Positions 17,910 through 26,108 of a stretch of 55,136 nucleotides of DNA are shown piece by piece. The position numbers and the translations under genes are program-made. Within the stretch, counting starts at the first letter, position 1, and every line of letters starts with the position of its first letter. The notes under the pieces were generated by a model. It worked only from the letters and a program-made list of their open reading frames with translations. It was not told where the DNA came from and did not search any database. The stretch covers positions 1-55,136 of the forward strand of contig JAFLCO010000003.1 in the NCBI GenBank assembly GCA_017303535.1, in the 5' to 3' direction. The stretch is from Planctomycetota bacterium. GTDB taxonomy: Bacteria; Planctomycetota; Planctomycetia; Pirellulales; PNKZ01.

Positions 17910-17975
17910 TTACTTCTTCTTCTTCTTGGCAGCCTTCTTAGCAGGCTTGGCAGCAGCTTTCTTCTTCTTGGCCAC
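17910..17975 (-). CDS. 21-residue Lys/Ala-rich peptide
   Basis: A GTG-started ORF of 21 residues, 12 Lys, 7 Ala and 1 Pro, beginning MAKKKK and ending in five Lys. A perfect GGAGG (17987-17983) stands 7 nt before the GTG, stronger than at most genes in this window. A clean intrinsic terminator follows about 195 nt downstream and an extended -10 lies about 155 nt upstream. Composition resembles the Lys/Ala tails of histone H1-like bacterial proteins, so nucleic-acid binding is plausible, but no family can be assigned at this length. Confidence 0.6.
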   Translation of the reverse strand: MAKKKKAAAKPAKKAAKKKKK

Positions 17976-18129
17976 GCTTCGTCCTCCGAATTAAAACTCG
18001 GTGAGATCCCTCTACCGATCGTCGTGGAACTTTTGGTCGCGTTGAAGGTGACGCACAAGGCGTAACGATCGCGGCTCTCGCAGCTCGGCGACGGAGTCGA
18101 GCGATTCCCACCCTTGACAAGAAACGGAC

Positions 18130-18138
18130 ATCCTATCA
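18130..18138 (-). promoter_or_regulatory. possible extended -10 element for the Lys-rich mini gene
   Basis: Minus-strand TGATAGGAT (TGn extended -10 plus TAGGAT). A poor -35 (TTAAAC) lies 19 nt upstream. The position is right for a leader of about 150 nt before the GTG at 17975. Weak evidence. Confidence 0.25.
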
Positions 18139-18440
18139 CAAGGCCCGACGTACGGTTTAAGCGCTTGATCGATCGATCGCCGTACGCAAGGTCTACTTGT
18201 CGAGAGTATGAACCTCGTTGGTAACTTTACGCATTCACCAAATTTCTGCAACAGTATTTTTCATAATTCCTTGACTTCGACAAAGAATTTTTCTACGCGC
18301 TCCAACTCGCGCGCGTCATGAGTCAGTCCACGACGCGCTCGCGCGCGATGAGAAACGTTGTGATGAGCAATGTGTGCGCGCGACGATCAATAACGCATCG
18401 CGCGCGTCTCTCGGCGACGTTTCACTTCGCCTACCGCGCC

Positions 18441-19253
18441 TCAATACAACGAGACGCGCGTCCCATCGGCGTAAGTGACGCATGGTTGCCGACGTCTCTG
18501 CATCACGCCTAACACGCTGCGCTCTTCGGGCATCCAGAATTGCGCACGTAGCGAGTTCCAAATTGAGACGCGCGGCCTTAGCGACGCATTCGTCACTGGT
18601 TCTTCGCCGGTCGTCGGCGGCGATGCAAGGCCGCCAAGGAACAGCGGCCAGACGGTCGACCAATGCCGCAACCGGAAGTGAATCGGATCGAAGCCGTACC
18701 AGGCGGCGTCGGGAGGAATCCAAGTCGCCGAGTATCGCTCGGCCAGCCGCCTGACGCCGTCGTCGACCGCGATACTGCGGGCCGTGACGTCTGCCAAAGT
18801 ATCGCGATTTCTCGGGAAAAGCACGCTTCGCAGCACCAAGAATCGTCGCGGCCCAAGCTTCGGGAGATTGGCCGTCGGCAGGCCGGTGAGCACGATCTTA
18901 GCGTCGTACTTTTGTAGACGGCGGAGACTCTCTTCGACCCACTCGAGGATCGTCGGCACCGGTACGCCGTACATGACGTCGTTGCCGACGTCGGTCACGA
19001 GTGCCGAGGTCGGTAGCCGCGGACCTTGCTCCAAGTGGCGCCAGAGGCCCGACTCAAGAATACTGATGAGCCCTCGACCGGCGACGCGGGAATAGATGCC
19101 GTACGACCGGCCGTTACCGAGCGCGCCGACCACGTCCAGCGGCGTTAAGTCTTGTCGACGGAGCACCGAGAGAGCCGTGTGGAGACCGCGCGTGAGGTTG
19201 CTCGCGCCTAACAGAACGATGCGTCGCTGTGGCTCAGGCAAAGTCATCGCCAT
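18441..19253 (-). CDS. SGNH-hydrolase-like protein
   Basis: A 270-residue protein. The pattern GASNLTRG near the N-terminus (Ser18-Asn19), TDVGND in the middle and DPIHF near residue 210 matches the Ser, Asn/Gly and Asp-x-x-His blocks of SGNH hydrolases. It would be a cytosolic esterase or thioesterase-like enzyme, as no signal peptide is visible. It lies 10 nt downstream of the M50 protease gene and may be the last gene of the lpxB-M50-SGNH run. An alternative start is the third codon. Confidence 0.7.
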   Translation of the reverse strand: MAMTLPEPQRRIVLLGASNLTRGLHTALSVLRRQDLTPLDVVGALGNGRSYGIYSRVAGRGLISILESGLWRHLEQGPRLPTSALVTDVGNDVMYGVPVPTILEWVEESLRRLQKYDAKIVLTGLPTANLPKLGPRRFLVLRSVLFPRNRDTLADVTARSIAVDDGVRRLAERYSATWIPPDAAWYGFDPIHFRLRHWSTVWPLFLGGLASPPTTGEEPVTNASLRPRVSIWNSLRAQFWMPEERSVLGVMQRRRQPCVTYADGTRVSLY

Positions 19254-19263
19254 TTTACCCGGC

Positions 19264-20016
19264 TTACCAGCGTCGACCGCCGCTATAGGCCTGCAGCGCC
19301 TGGAAGTTCATGTACGCCAAGTAACCAAAGAGGAAGACGATCAAGAAGTCGCCGGACGCTCGAAAGAGATAGAGCCCGACGACGATCGCCGTGATCAGCG
19401 AGAGCATGATCGCCTGCTTCTCGCCGTCGCGCTTGCTGTAGCGATTAAAGAAGTATTGCGACATACGACCGCCGTCGAGCGGAATGATCGGCAGCAGATT
19501 GAGCAGGCCCCAGTAGATGCTAAGGTAGATGAAGATGTTGAGAAACAGATGGAGGAAAGGAAACTCCCAGAGTTCGATTCTGGCGTGTAGTCCCAAGATT
19601 CCGCCGAAACCGACGTTGCCCAAGCCGCCGCTCAATTTCACGGCGACGACGATGAGCAATGCCGCTGCGATCTCCAGTGCAGGGCCGGCGAAAGCCACAA
19701 AGGCCGAACCGGCTGGGGAAAGTCGCCGGCCGGTGCCGTAAATGCCTCGCATGCCATCTGGAATCGCCAAGCCGCCGAAGGCGTGCAGCACGATGTGCGA
19801 CGAGATTCCGTAGCGCTTGAAGGCCCAAACGTGCCCGAACTCATGAATGAGGATCGAGAGAAACATCGCCGCGACGGCGATCAGGGCGACCTTCGGCTCC
19901 TTCGCGCCGGAGATGAAGATGCCGAAGAGCCAGAAGAGCGGGTGGACGCGCACGTCGACGCCGAAGAGCTGAAAGCGAAGATCGTACGGCGTACGGTCGG
20001 GTTCTTGCAGAATCAT
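19264..20016 (-). CDS. site-2-protease-like M50 metallopeptidase
   Basis: The 250-residue membrane protein has the HEFGH zinc motif (His58, Glu59, His62) in the first hydrophobic core and the second motif NLLPIIPLDGGR with the third zinc ligand Asp. Several membrane helices surround these motifs. It resembles compact M50 proteases without PDZ domains, which cleave within membranes or process anchored regulators; the substrate is unknown. It sits between lpxB and the SGNH gene on the same strand, with 78 nt to lpxB. Confidence 0.85.
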   Translation of the reverse strand: MILQEPDRTPYDLRFQLFGVDVRVHPLFWLFGIFISGAKEPKVALIAVAAMFLSILIHEFGHVWAFKRYGISSHIVLHAFGGLAIPDGMRGIYGTGRRLSPAGSAFVAFAGPALEIAAALLIVVAVKLSGGLGNVGFGGILGLHARIELWEFPFLHLFLNIFIYLSIYWGLLNLLPIIPLDGGRMSQYFFNRYSKRDGEKQAIMLSLITAIVVGLYLFRASGDFLIVFLFGYLAYMNFQALQAYSGGRRW

Positions 20017-20094
20017 GGGCCGGATTTCGGGCGACGGAATCGGAACGTCCGTACCGTCGCAGCGCGATCCGCTACGAATCGGGCCGACGGTCGG

Positions 20095-21348
20095 TTATGC
20101 CGCCATCTTACTCGGCCCAGCCACGGCGGGAAGGTAATGCGGCTGCGGGGGAGCGGCGACCGGTCGCGCATCCAGCACTTCGAGAATCTTCTCGGCTCCG
20201 CGCGCCGAGGCGCCGCCCGCGGCCACCGACGATCGCAAACGGGTTAAACGATCGAGCCGCTCTTGATAAGCGGCCGGGTCGGTGAGCCAGTGGACCAGGT
20301 AATCGGCCATCTCGGCCGAACGATCGGTTCGTGAAAGGAATTCGGGAAACACGATCCGCGGGTCGTGGGAAGCCGACACCGTTTTCTCTTCCTGACGATC
20401 GCGCTGGAGCCGGCCGCTTTCCAGTAAATTTACCAGCGTGATGTACGGCACTTGCCGCATGACGCGTTGGAACCAATCGGTAAAGAGCTTTACGCGGTAT
20501 CCGATCACGGTCGGCTTGCGGTGATAGAGAAGTTCCAGCGACACACTGCCGGAACAGGCTAGGCAACAATGGGCCGCGCGGATCAGCTCGGGCGTCCGAC
20601 GCAGGTGAACTTCCACGTCGAGCCCCCGCTCGGCGATGAGCCACCGCGCAAACTCCGCCTGATGCGGTTTGAAGGCGGCCACGGCGAAGCGGGCATTGGG
20701 AACGCGGCGGCGCACCGCTTCGGCCGCATTGAGGAAGGTCGGTAGGTTTTGCAGGACTTCCTGAGTGCGTGACCCGGGAAGAATCGTCACCAGCGGGCGC
20801 GGGTCGGCGGCCAGTTGCGCCGAGAACGCTTCGTCGAACGTCTGAGTGTGCATTTCGTCGAAGTACGGATGGCCGACAAACTCGGCCCGGCAGCCGCGGT
20901 CGCGGAACCAAGCCTCTTCAAAAGGCAAGCTGCAAAGCACATAGTCGACGAAGCGCCGCATTTTTTTGACGCGATAGGTGGCCCAGGCCCAAATCTGCGG
21001 CGGGGTGTAATAGAAGACGGGAATGCCGTGAACTTTGGCGCGATGGGCGATCCACCAATTGAAGCCCGGGTAATCGATCAACACGACGGCATCCGGCCGG
21101 TGGTGGCGAAAGTAGCGATCGGCCTGCGAAGCCAGCAGCAGAAACTTGTGCAAGTTCACCAGCACGCGGACGATGCCCATCACGGCCAGGGCCGTCAGGT
21201 CGGTATGCAGCCGGCAGCCGACTTCGGCCATCTTCGGACCGCCGTAGCCCACGCACTCGACGTCCGGCCGGCGCTCTCGCAGCGCGCGAATGAGGTTGGC
21301 GCCGTGCAGGTCGCCGCTCGGTTCGCCGACTGAGAAGAAGATACGCAT
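20095..21348 (-). CDS. lpxB: lipid-A-disaccharide synthase
   Basis: 417 residues from MRIFFSVGEPSGD (21348). Family landmarks are GEPSGDLHGANLI, VECVGYGGPKM, DAVVLIDYPGFNWWIA, PVFYYTPPQIWAWA, YVLCSLPFEEAWF, FVGHPYFDE and LPGSRTQEVLQNLPTFL. The enzyme (GT19) joins UDP-2,3-diacylglucosamine and lipid X to make lipid A disaccharide at the inner membrane. The C-terminal 25 residues (Pro/Ala-rich) look like an added tail. The presence of lpxB with an LptF/LptG gene points to lipopolysaccharide synthesis. Confidence 0.95.
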   Translation of the reverse strand: MRIFFSVGEPSGDLHGANLIRALRERRPDVECVGYGGPKMAEVGCRLHTDLTALAVMGIVRVLVNLHKFLLLASQADRYFRHHRPDAVVLIDYPGFNWWIAHRAKVHGIPVFYYTPPQIWAWATYRVKKMRRFVDYVLCSLPFEEAWFRDRGCRAEFVGHPYFDEMHTQTFDEAFSAQLAADPRPLVTILPGSRTQEVLQNLPTFLNAAEAVRRRVPNARFAVAAFKPHQAEFARWLIAERGLDVEVHLRRTPELIRAAHCCLACSGSVSLELLYHRKPTVIGYRVKLFTDWFQRVMRQVPYITLVNLLESGRLQRDRQEEKTVSASHDPRIVFPEFLSRTDRSAEMADYLVHWLTDPAAYQERLDRLTRLRSSVAAGGASARGAEKILEVLDARPVAAPPQPHYLPAVAGPSKMAA

Positions 21349-21377
21349 GGAATGACTGAGACGGCCATGAAGCAAAT

Positions 21378-21456
21378 ACTAGCCCCGAAGCGCAAGCGAG
21401 GGGGCACGGCAATGCGGCCAATCTACATGCCCCCTCGCTTGCGCTTCGGGGCTAGT
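21378..21456. repeat. repeat D: perfect 29-nt inverted pair
   Basis: Arms 21378-21406 and 21428-21456 are exact reverse complements (29 of 29), separated by 21 nt, between divergent lpxB and the LptF/G permease. The core reads GCCCCGAAGCGCAAGCGAGG. A third exact copy of one arm lies at 45726-45754. Confidence 0.95.
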
Positions 21457-21572
21457 GCGTGGAATTGAAGTCGCGTGAATTGCCGCGTCGGGATTATGGC
21501 AAAGCGGGGGAAATGCGAGAAGACCGACTGACCTTGACCATGCCGGCACTAGCGTAGAGACTGTCCGCCCCT

Positions 21573-22760
21573 ATGCGCCTTATCAGCCGCTACATCCTGC
21601 TGGAACTGCTCAAGGTCTTCGGCATTTCGCTGGCGATCATGACGCTGATGTTCATCCTCATCGGGCTCGTGCGCGAAGCGAACGAGCAGGGGTTGGAAGC
21701 CGCGCAGGTCGTACAGATCATCCCGTTCATTCTGCCCGACGCCTTGCGCTATACCGTGCCGGCGACCATTCTGCTCTCCGCCTGCATGGTGTACGGACGA
21801 ATGTCGAGTTCGAACGAGATCACGGCTTTGAAGTCGCTCGGTATCAGCCCGATGGCGGCATTGTGGCCGATCATGATCCTGTCGTTCGTGCTTAGCGTGG
21901 CGACGGTTTTGCTGAACGACTTAGCCGTGAGTTGGGGCAGGGCGGGCGTTCGTCGCGTGGTGCTCGAGTCCGTGGAAGAAATTGTCTACGGGATGTTGCG
22001 CACGCAGCGTACCTATTCATCGAACTCGTTTTCGATCGTCGTCAAACGGGTTGAAGGGCGCAAGCTCATTGGTCCGACGATCACGCTGCAGGGGAAAGGG
22101 AAACGAGGCTCGGTGACGATGAGTTCCGAAGAAGCGGAACTCCGCAGCGACGTCGATGAGGGCACGCTCACGATCGTCTGCCGCAACGGCGAACTCGAGG
22201 TCGAAGGCCAGGCCCGCGTGTTCTTTCACAACGACGTGCTGGAACGGACGATCCCGCTGGATCAAGGCCGCAACGCGGTCGAGGAATCGCACCCGTCGTA
22301 CATGGCAATGAACGTTATTCCGTTGGCCATCGGAAAACTTCGGAAAGAGATCGAAGGGGAATACGACCGGATGGCCGCGAAGGCCGCGCTGGGAATGATG
22401 ACGGGCAACTTCGCGGAACTGGCTTCCGGCGAATGGCCGATCATCGACTATGAGATCAGCGAGGCGGAGAAGAAGATCTGCCGTCTGGAGACGGAACCCC
22501 ACCGGCGATTTTCCAACGGCTTCAGTTGCTTCTGCTTTGCGATGGTCGGAGCGCCGCTGGCGATACGGCTACGCAACGCCGACTTCCTCACAAGCTTTTG
22601 TCTCGCATTCTTCCCGATCTTGCTCGTATACTACCCGCTCTTGGCGTTCGGGGTGGACTTCGCCAAGTCGGGATCGCTCCCGCCATTCACCGTGTGGGCC
22701 GGCAATCTCATCTTGCTGATGGCCGGCGGCTGGATTCTGCGGAAGGTGATTCGGTACTAA
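21573..22760 (+). CDS. LptF/LptG-family lipopolysaccharide export permease
   Basis: A 395-residue protein with the LptF/LptG layout: N-terminal helices (MRLISRYILLELLKVFGISLAIM, then LRYTVPATILLSACMVYGRMSSSNEITALKSLGISPM), a central periplasmic beta-jellyroll (about 120-310), and C-terminal helices ending at residue 395. These permeases form the LptB2FG ABC transporter that extracts LPS from the inner membrane. Only one permease is present here; the partner and LptB are elsewhere. The AL/KSLGIS coupling helix is clear. It starts next to repeat D and its stop is followed at once by repeat E. Confidence 0.9.
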   Translation: MRLISRYILLELLKVFGISLAIMTLMFILIGLVREANEQGLEAAQVVQIIPFILPDALRYTVPATILLSACMVYGRMSSSNEITALKSLGISPMAALWPIMILSFVLSVATVLLNDLAVSWGRAGVRRVVLESVEEIVYGMLRTQRTYSSNSFSIVVKRVEGRKLIGPTITLQGKGKRGSVTMSSEEAELRSDVDEGTLTIVCRNGELEVEGQARVFFHNDVLERTIPLDQGRNAVEESHPSYMAMNVIPLAIGKLRKEIEGEYDRMAAKAALGMMTGNFAELASGEWPIIDYEISEAEKKICRLETEPHRRFSNGFSCFCFAMVGAPLAIRLRNADFLTSFCLAFFPILLVYYPLLAFGVDFAKSGSLPPFTVWAGNLILLMAGGWILRKVIRY

Positions 22761-22761
22761 G

Positions 22762-22841
22762 AGGCGCTAGCTGCCGGGCGCTAGGCGCTAGAGAAGCGCA
22801 AAACTTCTTCACTAGCGCCTAGCGCCCGGCAGCTAGCGCCT
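22762..22841. repeat. repeat E: perfect 30-nt inverted pair filling a convergent gap
   Basis: Arms 22762-22791 and 22812-22841 are exact reverse complements with a 20-nt spacer. It fills nearly all of the space between the stop codon of the LptF/G permease (22758-22760) and that of the dipeptidase (22848-22846). Confidence 0.95.
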
Positions 22842-22845
22842 GCTA

Positions 22846-23913
22846 CTACTTCCAGGCGCGAAGTAAAAAGTCGATCCAGTTGCCGTGCATGATGCGCGGG
22901 ATGTCGTTCTTCGCGTAGCCGCGCTTCGCTAGCATGTCGGGCAGACGGTTAAGATCGGCGATCGTGTCGATGTCGCCGGGGCTTTGTTCCAGGCCGTAGC
23001 CGCCGTCGAGGTCGGTGCCGATGCCGATGTTATTCGCGTTGCCCGCCAATTGGCAAATGTGGTCCCAGTGGTCGAGCAGGTGTTCGAGCTTTACCCCCGA
23101 CGTTTCCGGCGTGGTGGTTCCGCGAATCCAGCCGGGCACCATCATCCAAGCATCGAGGGCACCGCCGATCACGGCACCGCGCGCGATCAGCGCTTTGATT
23201 TGGTCGTCGTCGAACTGGCGTTGATCGGGCACGAGCTTGCGGCAGTTGGAGTGGCTCGCCCAGATCGGACCTTGGAATAGTTCGAGCACTTCCCAAAACG
23301 CTTCGTCGCTCAAATGCGTAGCGTCGAGAATCATCCCGAGCCGATCCATTTCCTTTACGAGTTCGCGGCCGATCGCCGTCAGCGGCCCGGGCAGATGCGT
23401 ACCCGGCGAGTAACGACCGGCACCGTAATGCGCAGGCCCGATGGCTCGCAATCCTTGGGCGTAGGCTTGCTCCAAGTGCTTCGGAGTGCGAATGGAATCG
23501 GCTCCCTCGAGGCTGAGGATGTAGCCGATCGGGGCATCGGGCGGCGGATTGCCCGACCAAAGTTCGACATGCCGCTTTAAGCCCGCCGCGTCGACGATCT
23601 GCACCATCTCGCCGGCCTCTTCCATGGCCCGATACCAAGCGAGCTGCCCTTGGGTTTGAGCCCAAGCAATTTCCGGGCTGTGCCAACCCGGTAGCGGATT
23701 GCCGGGGCCGACATAGCGACCGATCTGCGTCGCCACGCAAAGGCCGATCTTTCCGCGGCGCATATCCGGCAAGGCCACGGTTCCGCGGGCACGGTCGATC
23801 TTATCGGTGCGGCCCGCTTCGCGACGTCGGATGTCGGCCACGGATTGCGTGATGTCGCGATTCCATTCCAGAGCGTTCATGCTCAGGTCGAGGTGAGCGT
23901 CGAAGATCAACAT
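22846..23913 (-). CDS. membrane dipeptidase (M19, renal dipeptidase family)
   Basis: A 355-residue metallopeptidase-like protein. Zinc-ligand motifs are DAHLDL at the start, the SLEGADSI glutamate, ATHLSDEAF, and WASHSNCRKLVPDQRQF; GIGTDLDGGYG near the end is also characteristic. M19 enzymes hydrolyse dipeptides and related amides. No signal peptide is visible, so it is probably cytosolic. The next gene upstream, a methyltransferase, ends 14 nt before its start, so the two are probably one operon. Confidence 0.9.
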   Translation of the reverse strand: MLIFDAHLDLSMNALEWNRDITQSVADIRRREAGRTDKIDRARGTVALPDMRRGKIGLCVATQIGRYVGPGNPLPGWHSPEIAWAQTQGQLAWYRAMEEAGEMVQIVDAAGLKRHVELWSGNPPPDAPIGYILSLEGADSIRTPKHLEQAYAQGLRAIGPAHYGAGRYSPGTHLPGPLTAIGRELVKEMDRLGMILDATHLSDEAFWEVLELFQGPIWASHSNCRKLVPDQRQFDDDQIKALIARGAVIGGALDAWMMVPGWIRGTTTPETSGVKLEHLLDHWDHICQLAGNANNIGIGTDLDGGYGLEQSPGDIDTIADLNRLPDMLAKRGYAKNDIPRIMHGNWIDFLLRAWK

Positions 23914-23927
23914 GGCGAGCTTTGCGC

Positions 23928-25172
23928 TTAGGTGGTGGGAGGTTGCAGGCGGCGGGCGAAGAGAGCCGTCACCCTATCGCCGCGTCGGGCCAAGATCAAG
24001 GTAAGCGGACCTTCATTATGACCGCCGTCGCACTCCTCGCGCAACTCGCGGCTGAGCCGCGCGACGTCGATATCGACGCCACGCTTTTTGATTTCCACGT
24101 CGCTGAATTTGAGTTCTCGCAGTCGGGCCCTGACTTTGCGGATGTCAAACGGCATTTGATCAAATACTTCGAACGTGGCGAGCAGCCCATTGTGCAGTTC
24201 TTGATCGCTTGTCAGATACGCACACCCGGGAGCCAGCGGTTGCAAATCGTATGTGGTCGCCAGCGTGCCGACGAGATGCGCGGCCAACACGGAAGCGTCG
24301 GGTTCGTAAACGAAGCGAAGAACCTCTGGGCTCGGCGACGGCAAGTCGTCGGGCGAACGAACTTCGTCGGCCGCGCCTTCCAAGGTGAGCGACTTGATCG
24401 TGTACTTCCACGAATGCAGCGCCGTGGCGCGACGTAAGCCATGACGCATGGATAAGTTGCCGAACCAGCCGCAGAGTTGCTTGGCTTCGCCGTCGTAGCT
24501 GATCCACTCCCACTCGGCCCGCGCTCGCCACACTTCGGGAGGATCGGAGCCGGGGGCGAGTTTGATCGCGGCGTCGGGATTGGCGGCCAGTAGAGCTTCG
24601 ATCGTTTCAAGACTTGGCTCGTGCAGTTCCACGTTGGTCGTACGGCGTCCCTGTGGTCGACGATCTGGATCGATGTGCCACGCACCGACTTCGGCGACCT
24701 GCTCGACGCCGGCCCGTGCCGCCACGGCCCGACCATGAAACGGCTCCCCGCTTGCGGCCATTTCTCGGCAATTGGCTTCGGCGAAGATCGCCGTCGGTTC
24801 ATCGGCGTCGTAACCGACGACGTCGCTGCGGCGGCCCAGGGCCAAGAGGTCGCCGCCGATTCCGCAGCAGACGTCGGCCAAACGTTCGTGTTTGCCAAAG
24901 CGGCCGGCTTTATAGGTCGCCGTTTCAAAATCGGTCGCTTGCTGCAAGCCGCGCTCGGTGAAGAGCATCCGATTGGCAAACGGGAATTTCTTCTGGGCCT
25001 TGCGGCGAAGCCCCACTTGCTCGGCCACGAGTGCGGCCCGCGGGGCGGTGAGCGTCTTGCGCAACTTCGTCGCCAGCGCAAGCGGGTTGGTGTCGCCGAC
25101 GGCCGCTTCCATCAGGCGGGCCGCCTCGTCGCCCGTCAGCCAGCGGTAATCTGCAACATCGGCGACGATCAT
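23928..25172 (-). CDS. class I SAM-dependent methyltransferase with THUMP-like C-terminus
   Basis: A 414-residue protein. A helical N-terminal region with AALVAEQVGLRRKAQKKF is followed by motif I (LADVCCGIGGDLLALG), motif II VVGYDADEP, and a later AWHIDPDRRPQGRR. The C-terminal third (residues about 330-414) with ELKFSDVEIKKRGVDID has the THUMP-like form found in putative RNA or nucleotide methyltransferases. The substrate is unknown; RNA is my inference from the domain layout. Upstream of the dipeptidase gene on the same strand. Confidence 0.8.
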   Translation of the reverse strand: MIVADVADYRWLTGDEAARLMEAAVGDTNPLALATKLRKTLTAPRAALVAEQVGLRRKAQKKFPFANRMLFTERGLQQATDFETATYKAGRFGKHERLADVCCGIGGDLLALGRRSDVVGYDADEPTAIFAEANCREMAASGEPFHGRAVAARAGVEQVAEVGAWHIDPDRRPQGRRTTNVELHEPSLETIEALLAANPDAAIKLAPGSDPPEVWRARAEWEWISYDGEAKQLCGWFGNLSMRHGLRRATALHSWKYTIKSLTLEGAADEVRSPDDLPSPSPEVLRFVYEPDASVLAAHLVGTLATTYDLQPLAPGCAYLTSDQELHNGLLATFEVFDQMPFDIRKVRARLRELKFSDVEIKKRGVDIDVARLSRELREECDGGHNEGPLTLILARRGDRVTALFARRLQPPTT

Positions 25173-25399
25173 GCGCTTGGTCTCGGTGACGGTTGTACGC
25201 GATGCATTCGTTGTACCGAATCGAACGGCCGTGCGTAACGTGCCGGTGCGGTGACTTGCACCCGGCGCGTCGGACGCATCGCGACCGTAGCTCGGAGGGT
25301 GCCGATAAGAAGAAGCGAGGAATCAGGCGGGCCGCGCGGCTCGCTTGTCGCATGAGCCGGATGGATCCGGTCGAACCTCTTCGATTGTCATCGACCGCC
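25173..25399. other. divergent spacer
   Basis: This spacer separates the diverging methyltransferase gene and a secreted hypothetical. The frame of the latter extends upstream to 25193, but the codons before 25400 are Arg/Cys-rich and unlike a protein start. Confidence 0.4.
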
Positions 25400-26104
25400 A
25401 TGCCTCGCACATCCTCGTTCGTCATGATGATGTTGGCAGGGGCGCTGTTGCCCTACGTCATCTCGAATCAGTCGGTCTTGCGCGACGCCGTCACGTCGCC
25501 CTTCAAGTCGGACGCGGCCGAGCAACCGAAACCGGTTCCCTCGGGCACGGCGCCGGCCGCCGCAGCGGCGAGCTTTGCCGTCAACGGCGGCCAGCCGCAG
25601 GCCGCACAGAGCGGCGCCGGCAAATCGGCCGTACCCGCCACGATGGTTTCGCAGAGCCGTTCGACCCCGGCCGAACCGTTTGTGCCGTTGGAGCAAGCGC
25701 TCCGGTGGGAGATCACGCCGGCTTGGATCCTCGCGCAGTGGCCGCGCGTAACGACGCACCTCGCCGAACTGGAGATGCAGGGCTACCGCGTGACGCTCGT
25801 CACCGGCACGGCGCAAACCGACTTGGCCGGCTCTCTGACGTACTACTTCGACCCGACGCAGCGACTGAAGAAGATCATTTTCCACGGCACGACGGGCGAC
25901 GCCAAACGGCTTGTGCAGTTCGCGCTCGGCCATCATCGCTTCGAGCGGCGACTGACAAATGACCCGAGCGTGTATCTCTATCAGGTCGAGTACGACGGAC
26001 AGGCCTTGAGCGAGCTGCGGATCAAGACGGCGTCGATTGTTCGTTCATCCAGCGCCTATTCGCGCTTCGAAGTCGCTCTGACGATGAACCGCCCGGAAGA
26101 ATGA
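25400..26104 (+). CDS. secreted or membrane-anchored hypothetical protein
   Basis: 234 residues from MPRTSSFVMMMLAGALLP, which looks like a signal peptide or anchor (residues 7-20). An Ala/Pro/Gln-rich linker (about 40-95) precedes a compact domain of about 140 residues (LRWEITPAWILAQWPRVTTHLAELEMQGYRV... to the end). It contains DLAGSLTYYFDPTQRL and RRLTNDPSVYLYQVEYDGQAL. Similar proteins occur in planctomycetes; I cannot name a family with confidence. The start could also be 25352 or 25361. It converges with the cyclase gene, 4 nt apart. Confidence 0.65.
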   Translation: MPRTSSFVMMMLAGALLPYVISNQSVLRDAVTSPFKSDAAEQPKPVPSGTAPAAAAASFAVNGGQPQAAQSGAGKSAVPATMVSQSRSTPAEPFVPLEQALRWEITPAWILAQWPRVTTHLAELEMQGYRVTLVTGTAQTDLAGSLTYYFDPTQRLKKIIFHGTTGDAKRLVQFALGHHRFERRLTNDPSVYLYQVEYDGQALSELRIKTASIVRSSSAYSRFEVALTMNRPEE

Positions 26105-26108
26105 ACCG

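Larger units (their letters stand above)
17496..18440. other. 945-nt region with one tiny gene, a terminator and a CG-tract cluster
   Basis: Apart from the Lys-rich mini gene (17910-17975) and its terminator, no credible ORF is seen. The 3' untranslated stretch 17716-17909 on the minus strand contains a GCCTGTTTCAGGC hairpin and a CCGGACGG...CCGG hairpin. At about 18290-18410 four alternating CGCGCG tracts occur within roughly 110 nt, flanked by the AT-rich stretch 18235-18290. Confidence 0.6.
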
